From NCBI GenBank assembly GCA_934702115.1, contig CAKUYF010000004.1:1-29780 (forward strand): DNA of 29,780 nucleotides. Direction: 5' to 3'. How positions within the stretch are numbered: the first letter of the stretch is position 1; each line of letters begins with the position of its first letter. Position numbers and translations under genes: made by a program. Shown piece by piece: positions 23,377 through 29,780 of this stretch. A model generated the notes under the pieces. That model was not told the origin of the DNA. It ran no database searches and saw nothing but the letters and a program-made list of their open reading frames with translations. The stretch is from an uncultured Eubacteriales bacterium (GTDB lineage: Bacteria; Bacillota; Clostridia; Oscillospirales; Acutalibacteraceae).

Positions 23377-24147
23377 TTACTCTTTAATATCTCTTTTAAG
23401 AAAAGTCCAAATCCCAATAAATGAAAAAATTATTATTGCTACTACACATACAATCAAACCAGTAATTATATCTTCTTGAGAAATGTTTAAGGATAAAAAT
23501 ACATTCGAATAAAAACTGGGAAGATATTTGTCACTTCTTAAATCTTCTATATTGAACCATTTATAAGCCAGAAAATTTATTGTTGTTGTTATTCCTGCTA
23601 TAAACATTGTACTCAATAAGTTCGTTGCAACAGTTCCTCCGCTCTTCCTTATTAGAAAACCAATCATTACGAAAAAGCATTGCATCGTAACTTCAACAAA
23701 AATAAATAATGCAACCATTCTCAAAATTTTAAGATAATCATCTCTCGAAAAGTCTCCAGAGCCCCACAGTATGTTGCCTAATATCCAAGAAGATACCCCA
23801 TTAATGATTACATATGCTGCTACTGTAAATATTCCTATTATTACTTTTGAAAAATAAATAGATATTCTACTTTGACCACTTGAAATCATATTTTTTATTG
23901 TTCCGAATGAAAATTCATTAGGTACAAATAATGAAATAAATATAGTGTAAAATAAAGCTCCTGAAGATAATCCCTGCATTAAGGCATTAATTCCACTATA
24001 CCCAAATAATCCTACAGGCAATCCATTAAATTGTAAATTAGTCGACCAAATTCCTAGCAAAGATAACGCTACTCCTAATAATCCACAAATATAAAATGAC
24101 TTCATTCGAAATAATTTATAAAAGTCTGCTCTAATTAAATTAAGCAC
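23377..24147 (-). CDS. ABC-2 type transporter permease
   Basis: A 256-aa integral membrane protein with about six transmembrane helices. The N-terminus MLNLIRADFYKLFRMKSFYI is typical of ABC-2 permeases of the BcrB/lantibiotic-immunity type, where a short basic amphipathic segment precedes helix 1. Other hydrophobic stretches lie at about 17-35, 55-75, 100-125, 145-170, 180-200 and 230-250. Its start overlaps the end of the ATPase gene by eight bases, so the two make one exporter. The substrate is unknown; peptide antibiotic or lipid-active compound export is a guess from family context. Confidence 0.85.
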   Translation of the reverse strand: MLNLIRADFYKLFRMKSFYICGLLGVALSLLGIWSTNLQFNGLPVGLFGYSGINALMQGLSSGALFYTIFISLFVPNEFSFGTIKNMISSGQSRISIYFSKVIIGIFTVAAYVIINGVSSWILGNILWGSGDFSRDDYLKILRMVALFIFVEVTMQCFFVMIGFLIRKSGGTVATNLLSTMFIAGITTTINFLAYKWFNIEDLRSDKYLPSFYSNVFLSLNISQEDIITGLIVCVVAIIIFSFIGIWTFLKRDIKE

Positions 24148-25054
24148 TTTCTTTCCCCTCCTGCATAAGTTTTATAAAATAGTCTTCATAACTTCCCTCT
24201 TCTTTAGAAATAGATTCTACTATAATGTCATTTTTGGCTAAAACAGAATTTACTTCCCCAGACCTATCTACAGAATCGTATATGTAGATTATATTTTTGT
24301 CTACTTTCAAATCCAAAATATCTAGTTCATTATTTAAAATTTCAATAGCTCTGTCCGGATTGTTAACAGTAAGTTTTGTAAACGAACGAACTTGACTTTT
24401 TAATTCATCACTTGTCATTTGAGCTACAAGCTTTCCTTCATTTATAACTCCATAAGCTGTACACATCTTAGAAAGCTCTCCAAGAATATGGCTAGATATT
24501 AAGACGGTTATACCAGCTTCCTGATTAAGTTTAATAATTAATTCCCTTATTTCTCTTATACCTGTAGGATCCAGACCATTAATTGGTTCATCTAAAATTA
24601 AAAATTCAGGATCTCCAACAAGTGCTAAAGCTATCCCCAAACGTTGCTTCATTCCCAAAGAAAAGTTTTTAGCTTTCTTATTCTCTGCTTCTGAAAGACC
24701 TACCACTTTTAAAAGTTCATCTGTAATGGTAGCATCTTCAATACCTTTCATTATCCTTTGAACTTCTATGTTCTGTCTAGCAGTCATATAAGGATAAAAT
24801 GCTGGATTTTCAATAACTACACCAATCTTTTTTCTTCCTTCGCTTAAATTTAAGTCTTCGAATAACTTTATTTCACCGGATGTTGGCTTAGTAAGACCTG
24901 CAATAAGTTTGATTGCAGTAGTTTTACCTGCACCGTTTCTACCTATAAAACCATAAATATCCGACTTACGAATTTTTAAACTCACATCACTTAAAGCATT
25001 TTTTCGCCCGTAAGTCTTGGTTAAATTATTGGTTTCTAGAACATACTCACTCAT
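24140..25054 (-). CDS. ABC transporter ATP-binding protein
   Basis: A 304-aa ABC ATPase of the BcrA/CcmA-like exporter type. Walker A is GRNGAGKTT (38-46), the Q-loop region is IENPAFYPYM (81-90), the signature is LGMKQ (133-137), Walker B ends in LILDEP with D155 and E156, and the H-loop histidine is H189 (SSHILGELS). The C-terminal about 85 residues form the accessory domain common in this group. It powers the permease encoded just downstream. The ATG has AAGGAGG upstream. The promoter is covered by a large inverted repeat, suggesting repressor control. Confidence 0.9.
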   Translation of the reverse strand: MSEYVLETNNLTKTYGRKNALSDVSLKIRKSDIYGFIGRNGAGKTTAIKLIAGLTKPTSGEIKLFEDLNLSEGRKKIGVVIENPAFYPYMTARQNIEVQRIMKGIEDATITDELLKVVGLSEAENKKAKNFSLGMKQRLGIALALVGDPEFLILDEPINGLDPTGIREIRELIIKLNQEAGITVLISSHILGELSKMCTAYGVINEGKLVAQMTSDELKSQVRSFTKLTVNNPDRAIEILNNELDILDLKVDKNIIYIYDSVDRSGEVNSVLAKNDIIVESISKEEGSYEDYFIKLMQEGKESA

Positions 25055-25094
25055 AAAAATCCTCCTTAAATTACCTTAGATAGGCAGCCCTCGC

Positions 25095-25128
25095 CTAACA
25101 CTTTAATATTATATCTATTAAGCGTTAG
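25095..25128 (-). promoter_or_regulatory. Inverted repeat over the ABC operon promoter (candidate operator)
   Basis: CTAACACTTTAATA (25095-25108) and TATTAAGCGTTAG (25116-25128) are near-perfect inverted copies, apart from one mismatch and one extra T, around a seven-base centre. The repeat begins just after the -35 and covers the -10. That is a typical place for a repressor site, though I cannot name the regulator. No regulator gene is adjacent. Confidence 0.6.
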
Positions 25129-25134
25129 AGTCAA
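25106..25134 (-). promoter_or_regulatory. ABC transporter operon promoter
   Basis: TTGACT (25129-25134 on the minus strand) with TAATAT (25106-25111) at 17 bases. A perfect TATAAT (25108-25113) overlaps it at a tighter 15-base spacing. The leader is about 50 bases with an AAGGAGG site. Confidence 0.65.
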
Positions 25135-25162
25135 GAAAAAGTTCTTATTATCACATAACTTC

Positions 25163-26548
25163 CTATATTATTTTATCATTTTTAAACTTATTATATATAT
25201 TCTTCACCATTTCTGAAGCTATAGGTCCGGCAGATCTTATACCAAAGTCTCCATTCTCCACTATTACCACAAAGGCTACAGGAAATGATTTATCATATGA
25301 AAATCCTACCATCCAACCATGTGGTTTTTTATTGCTTCCAACTTCTGCAGTCCCAGTCTTTGCACACATCGGAAACCCTGAAAACATGGCATCACCATAA
25401 CCGTTTTTCATAGTATATCTCATCATTTCCTTAACCTTATTGGCACTTACTGAGTTTATAAATTTAGTTAAACCCGGAGATTTATATTTAGTTTCAGAAA
25501 AATAAGAATTCATTTTTGAAGACTTTACTATATAAGGCTCTACACATATTCCATCATTAGCTAAGGCTCCCATGATTTTAAGCATATGCATAGGATTCAA
25601 TTTATCAGTATACTGACCTATGCCCGACCATCCTAATCCTCCTAAAGAAGCATTTTCTACGTTATATTCACTGATTTTAAGATCCAACTTATCAAATTTC
25701 AATTTGTTATTGAATCCAAATTCATTCATTTTTTCCGTCATTTTTTCTTTTCCTAGCTCTAAAGCAATATCGGCGAAAGCAATATCACAAGATTTACAAA
25801 GTGCGTCTTTCAAAGTTATTTTCCCATGATTTTTCATACATACTATTTTTTCACCATCAACTGTTTTAACCTTATTACAAGTAAAAGTTTTTTTATCAGA
25901 ATCTTCTATTAAATCTAAAGCAGCTAAAGTAGTAAAAATTTTAAGCACGGAACCAGGAGTGTAAGAGCTGGAAACCGCACGATTTAAGTAAATACCTTCA
26001 TATTTATCTTCACTCTTTATTAGCGGTCTATTCATTACATCATATGTAGGTAAACTTACCATACAAATGATTTCACCATTCAAATAATTATAAGCCAAAG
26101 CGGTGCCTTTTTTGCCCTTAAAACTCTCACTTACTTTACTGCAAATTTTGCTGTCAAGAGTAAGCGTTAAATCTTGACTAAATCCCAATAAGTTGGGAGC
26201 ACCGAATCCAGTTACAAAATTATAGCCAAATAATTCTGATTTATAAAGGCTCTGAATGGAAGTAGGTATAAATATACAGCCATCTCCTACAGTATGAAGA
26301 AGTGCTTTTCTAATTTTTTCATCCTCATTATATTTTCTTTTTTTGTTCTCAGTTTCAGCAAGTACTACACCGGATTTATCCAGTATTTTCCCTTGAGAAA
26401 CTGTACCTTGAGAAAGATGACGATTAACTGAAGAAAAAGCCCATTCCTTACTTTTAAGCGAAAATTCATATACAAAAAAAATTAACCCTATAGAAAATAA
26501 AAGTATAATAAAATATAATACCATAGATCTTAGCCGTGTAATCCTCAT
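25163..26548 (-). CDS. Class B penicillin-binding protein (PBP2-like transpeptidase)
   Basis: A 461-aa single-pass membrane protein that should cross-link peptidoglycan outside the cell. One transmembrane helix lies at about 9-29, followed by the short linker domain (GKILDKSGVVLAET, 53-66) and the transpeptidase domain. The catalytic serine is in SVLK (200-203), the KTG box is KTGT (397-400), and the SxN motif reads SCD (253-255), an unusual Asn-to-Asp change. It starts at ATG with AAAGGAG upstream, 30 bases after the FHA-SEDS gene, which should make its glycan-polymerase partner. The short length resembles the PBPs paired with FHA-FtsW proteins in Clostridia. Confidence 0.9.
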   Translation of the reverse strand: MRITRLRSMVLYFIILLFSIGLIFFVYEFSLKSKEWAFSSVNRHLSQGTVSQGKILDKSGVVLAETENKKRKYNEDEKIRKALLHTVGDGCIFIPTSIQSLYKSELFGYNFVTGFGAPNLLGFSQDLTLTLDSKICSKVSESFKGKKGTALAYNYLNGEIICMVSLPTYDVMNRPLIKSEDKYEGIYLNRAVSSSYTPGSVLKIFTTLAALDLIEDSDKKTFTCNKVKTVDGEKIVCMKNHGKITLKDALCKSCDIAFADIALELGKEKMTEKMNEFGFNNKLKFDKLDLKISEYNVENASLGGLGWSGIGQYTDKLNPMHMLKIMGALANDGICVEPYIVKSSKMNSYFSETKYKSPGLTKFINSVSANKVKEMMRYTMKNGYGDAMFSGFPMCAKTGTAEVGSNKKPHGWMVGFSYDKSFPVAFVVIVENGDFGIRSAGPIASEMVKNIYNKFKNDKII

Positions 26549-26578
26549 TTTAATACTCCTTTACACTTAAAACTTGTA

Positions 26579-28249
26579 CTATTTTTTTATACCGTATGTA
26601 CGTTCATCCGATGCCTTTATGAAAGCAAGTAACCCCCAAGTGGATATCAGACTTGACCCCCCTAAACTTACAAATGGAAGCGTTACCCCTGTAAGTGGAA
26701 AAATGTCAGTACTTCCAAAAACATTCATCATCATCTGAAAAAGTATAATAGCTGCTGCAGCACATGAAGATATAGAGTAAAATGTTGAACGGCTTTTTAA
26801 TCCACATAACCGTGCGTATATCCCAATAATCCCAATAGAAATAATAATTAATAAGCTTAAAATTAAGCCCCACTCTTCACATAACATCCCAAATACTAAA
26901 TCACTAGGTGCTGCAAATATATACTTTAAGCATCCTCGTCCAATCCCCATTCCTAAAAGTCCCCCGCTAGCTGAATAAGCTAATACTCTAGTTTGTTGAT
27001 AACCTATATCGTTAACATGTTCCCATACATGACGCCATGCAGCAAATCTATTAACTACATATGGTTTAAATTTTAAAATAAAAGTTAAACCTATCCCTGC
27101 AGATACTAAAGTTAAAAATATAGTCCTAATACTTCCCGATCTCATAAAAGCAATCACAATAAAAGCCACAAAAAATATACAAGCAGTTCCGAAATCCCCC
27201 ATTAAAAAAAGCGCACCCATGCACGTACATGAAAATAATATAAATCCTGTTAGATTTTTAGCAGTCTGAAGGCCGTAAAGCGTAGAAGCTCCAAAAAATA
27301 CAAACATCACCTTTACAAGCTCTGAAGGTTGTACAGAAATATTTCCTAGAGTTATCCAGTTCTGAGAACCATTTTTAACTTGTCCAAAAATAAGATTGAT
27401 AATTAAAAGTATAACAGCTAAACCCGCTATATATATCCTACATCTCATGGCAAAATCAGGATTTTGTATAAAAAATGTAATACAACTGAAAAAAATTACA
27501 CCTATCGTAAGTGCAAAAAGCTGAGTATAAGCACTCTCAGAACTAACTGAATAAGAATTTATAATTCCAATTCCGCTTAAAAATAATCCTAAAATTTCTA
27601 ATTCAAAATTGACTCTTCGAAATAAAAATCGAAAAATAAAATAATAAACCCATGATATACCCACAATTATGCTTACCAAAATTAAAGGTTCTTTATTCCA
27701 CTTTCCTTCTGAATAACTTAGTTGCAATGAAGCAAGAATATGAAATATATTGGTAAGAAATATCATAAAGGCAGAAGGTATTTCTTTACTACTTAATCTT
27801 CTTTTCTTTTTGCAGTTTCGCTTAAAAAAACCATATGCACCTTTTTTTAAAATTAATTCTCTGTCGCCTATTCTTAAGCGATCTCCTATAAAAACCTTTT
27901 CAGCCTTTTCTATCTGTTTTCCGTTTAAAAATACTCCCATTTTGGAATTTGTATCTGCTATAAACCAACCTTCATCTCTTCTATAAAGTACAGCGTGATC
28001 CCGTGTTACTACAGGGCTATCTATAACTATATCACAATGTTTATGCCTTCCAATAGAATTTTCCCAGTACATTACAGGTATACATATATTTCTGGAACTG
28101 TCATAAAGAGTCACTAATACTCTGGAATCACTAAGATTACTAAATAAAGAATAAAAACAAAAATAAAGAATTAAAATAGCTATCAAAGGTAAAGCGGTTT
28201 GAAATATATAAAGAAGTACCAAAATGAATGAATTGATAATTTGTATCAC
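26579..28249 (-). CDS. FHA domain-SEDS (FtsW/RodA/SpoVE) fusion protein
   Basis: A 556-aa membrane protein: a transmembrane helix (about 7-36), a cytoplasmic FHA domain (about 55-135), then ten or so helices of a SEDS glycan polymerase. FHA signatures are IGR (66-68), TRDHA with H85, and the NG pair (109-110); this domain binds phosphothreonine. SEDS signatures are QNWITL...VQPSELVKV (297-314), GYQQTRVLAYSASGGLLGMG (416-435), the catalytic-position Asp in APSD (D450) followed by CEEWG, and LPFVSLGGSS. It polymerises lipid II, with the PBP downstream as cross-linking partner. The start is uncertain: the GTG at 28249 lies inside the Shine-Dalgarno sequence, and ATT at 28240 has better spacing. 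Confidence 0.93.
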   Translation of the reverse strand: MIQIINSFILVLLYIFQTALPLIAILILYFCFYSLFSNLSDSRVLVTLYDSSRNICIPVMYWENSIGRHKHCDIVIDSPVVTRDHAVLYRRDEGWFIADTNSKMGVFLNGKQIEKAEKVFIGDRLRIGDRELILKKGAYGFFKRNCKKKRRLSSKEIPSAFMIFLTNIFHILASLQLSYSEGKWNKEPLILVSIIVGISWVYYFIFRFLFRRVNFELEILGLFLSGIGIINSYSVSSESAYTQLFALTIGVIFFSCITFFIQNPDFAMRCRIYIAGLAVILLIINLIFGQVKNGSQNWITLGNISVQPSELVKVMFVFFGASTLYGLQTAKNLTGFILFSCTCMGALFLMGDFGTACIFFVAFIVIAFMRSGSIRTIFLTLVSAGIGLTFILKFKPYVVNRFAAWRHVWEHVNDIGYQQTRVLAYSASGGLLGMGIGRGCLKYIFAAPSDLVFGMLCEEWGLILSLLIIISIGIIGIYARLCGLKSRSTFYSISSCAAAAIILFQMMMNVFGSTDIFPLTGVTLPFVSLGGSSLISTWGLLAFIKASDERTYGIKK

Positions 28250-28257
28250 TCCCTTTA

Positions 28258-29780
28258 TTAGTTAGATTTTGATCTTCTAATAAGAGATTTAGCAGTTGAA
28301 AATAACTGCTTGAATTCTTGAGTTTTGCAAAAAAATAATATATTTAAAAAATTCGGAATTATAAGACAAATAATAAAATTAACAAAAATCTGAGATATAA
28401 ATTCTGCATTCATTCCGCTAACAGAAAAAACAGTTAAATATTTAATTACACACTCTTTTATATTCTTAATAAAAGCTATTTTATTGCATACTATATACGA
28501 CAAATATGCATATCCAGCAGTTACTATAGTATAAATAATAAACCTATAATGATATGATTTAACATCTTTTCTAAAAACCATATTGTATACTAAATACGGT
28601 TGCGTCCAATGAGAAGAAGAAAAAAGTCCTATTATGTTTCCAAGCATTACTCCAGCAATTCCTAAAGGCTTTACAAGCAAAAATGAAAACAAAATCGTAA
28701 CTATCGCTCCTAAAATAGCAGGATATTTATCAGGATCATATATTCCAGCTCCAATCTTAGCCATGCTTATAGATTGTCTAATACCGTATATGTATAAATA
28801 TCCAGCAATAAAAACAGTTGTCCACATATTGAATGCAGAACCAGACCCGGTCCATAATTCAATAAAAGGAGTAATCACACAAATAAAAGCACTTATAATA
28901 AATGAATAAAGTAAAAAATTTAAAAAATACAGTACATTGAAATTATTATAAACTTTATCTCTATTTTCAGCAGTACTAATTAAATTTCCAAAACTCGCTA
29001 ATATACCATTAAAAATTTCATTGGTAACAGTAGTAATTGCCATTACTATAAGAGTATAGTTATAATAGACACCATTCTCTTTTAAACCTACACCATAAAC
29101 TATTATTAAACTCGAAGCACTTGTGGATCCAAATCCTGCAATTTTATGAAAAAGCATCGCTTTTATATTTTTAAAAAGATCCCTTTTTTCAATTTCCGGT
29201 AAAGAACCCTTATTTTTAAGATTTATAAAACTATAGTTTTTGTCAAATCTATAAGATATTACAACATTTTCAAGTAATCTAAAAAAAACTTTACATATAA
29301 CATATCCTTCAAATGACTTAAAAATTTTAAGTACAGCTATCTGCGATCCAAACATTAAAACTTGTCCAAAAATATGAATCAAATTATTAACGTAATTTTT
29401 TTGATCAGCAATAAACATAGACCGTTTGTGGGAAAATAAATAAGAAGCAGCTACATCTAAAACATACAAAATAAAAATCTTTGAAAGCCATATTTTTGAA
29501 AAGTCCTCTTTGATAGGCTGAACTACAAAATACGACGCTATTAGTCCACAAAATATTACTAAACTTGAAATTACTATATAAGACTTCCTTAAAAAAGATA
29601 AAATTACAGCCACTTGATCCCAATCTTTTTGAGCAATAGGTTTATAAAGCTTATATACAATCCCAACCCCTAAACCCATCTCTACAATCGCAAGTGCTGA
29701 AACTACATTAAGAAAAGCCCCTTCAATTCCTACAAGCTCTAAGCCTAAAATTTGAGCAAACATCCTACGAGTTATAAACG
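28258..29780 (-). CDS. Polysaccharide/lipid-linked flippase (Wzx/MATE-like), 5' end missing
   Basis: At least 501 aa with 12-14 hydrophobic helices spread over the whole length, of the oligosaccharidyl-lipid flippase type that moves lipid-linked sugars across the membrane. The window edge cuts it: the first ATG is at 29763, but the frame stays open to 29780 (reading FITRR before it). The family normally has a helix before the ILGLELVGIEGAFLNVVSAL segment. The conserved YKLYKPIAQKDWD loop follows. Its stop lies eight bases from the annotated start of the FHA-SEDS gene, so flippase, polymerase and transpeptidase form one envelope operon whose promoter is outside the window. Confidence 0.85.
   Translation of the reverse strand, partial: FITRRMFAQILGLELVGIEGAFLNVVSALAIVEMGLGVGIVYKLYKPIAQKDWDQVAVILSFLRKSYIVISSLVIFCGLIASYFVVQPIKEDFSKIWLSKIFILYVLDVAASYLFSHKRSMFIADQKNYVNNLIHIFGQVLMFGSQIAVLKIFKSFEGYVICKVFFRLLENVVISYRFDKNYSFINLKNKGSLPEIEKRDLFKNIKAMLFHKIAGFGSTSASSLIIVYGVGLKENGVYYNYTLIVMAITTVTNEIFNGILASFGNLISTAENRDKVYNNFNVLYFLNFLLYSFIISAFICVITPFIELWTGSGSAFNMWTTVFIAGYLYIYGIRQSISMAKIGAGIYDPDKYPAILGAIVTILFSFLLVKPLGIAGVMLGNIIGLFSSSHWTQPYLVYNMVFRKDVKSYHYRFIIYTIVTAGYAYLSYIVCNKIAFIKNIKECVIKYLTVFSVSGMNAEFISQIFVNFIICLIIPNFLNILFFCKTQEFKQLFSTAKSLIRRSKSN

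Noticed and set aside
25081..25128. CTAACG/CGTTAG-like arms considered as a MerR-family site in the ABC promoter
   Set aside because: MerR sites sit within a 19-20 base spacer. Here the repeat runs over the -10 with a 15-17 base spacer, so a simple repressor operator fits better.
1..29780. CRISPR arrays, insertion sequences, tRNA or rRNA genes, phage genes
   Set aside because: Reading through the intergenic regions, I found no regularly spaced repeats, transposase-like frames, tRNA-like cloverleaf patterns or rRNA segments.

Overview
The window is about 30 kb of AT-rich DNA that looks like a chromosomal segment of a Gram-positive bacterium of the Clostridia. The indications are a four-cysteine (zinc) S14, an L24 with an added zinc ribbon, a perfect CIRCE/HrcA site in front of groES, strong AGGAGG ribosome sites, frequent TTG/GTG starts, and an FHA-SEDS fusion next to a class B penicillin-binding protein. 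That last arrangement I associate with Oscillospiraceae/Ruminococcaceae-type genomes; the family-level placement is inference. Several lineage-specific coiled-coil, kinase and exported proteins sit singly between housekeeping genes, which would suit a host-associated organism, but nothing here proves it.

Positions 1-8520, minus strand: the S10-spc ribosomal protein operon, read right to left: rpsJ, rplC, rplD, rplW, rplB, rpsS, rplV, rpsC, rplP, rpmC, rpsQ, rplN, rplX, rplE, rpsN, rpsH, rplF, rplR and the start of rpsE, which runs off the left edge. It has a strong extended -10 promoter and a leader of about 250 nt with hairpins. There is an unusual 167-bp gap between rplW and rplB.

Positions 8520-16260: an accessory stretch interleaved with housekeeping genes. 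Two paralogous coiled-coil proteins with hydrophobic C-terminal tails flank mnmA (tRNA 2-thiouridylase). CIRCE-groES-groEL follows. Then comes a divergent pair: an atypical protein kinase with N-terminal tandem repeats (minus) and a 179-aa helical protein (plus). Each unknown gene has its own near-consensus sigma-A type promoter. This stretch is the most likely place for an undescribed system.

Positions 16300-23350: ftsZ on its own, an exported protein of unknown function, gpsA, a GNAT acetyltransferase convergent with gpsA (overlapping stop codons), and secA encoding a SecA without the C-terminal zinc (SEC-C) motif, followed by two tandem terminators.

Positions 23377-29780, minus strand: a two-gene ABC exporter (ATPase plus ABC-2 permease) with a large inverted repeat over its promoter. 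To its right is a cell-wall/envelope operon read right to left: a polysaccharide flippase (truncated by the window edge), an FHA-FtsW/RodA fusion glycan polymerase, and its probable partner transpeptidase, whose SxN motif reads SCD.
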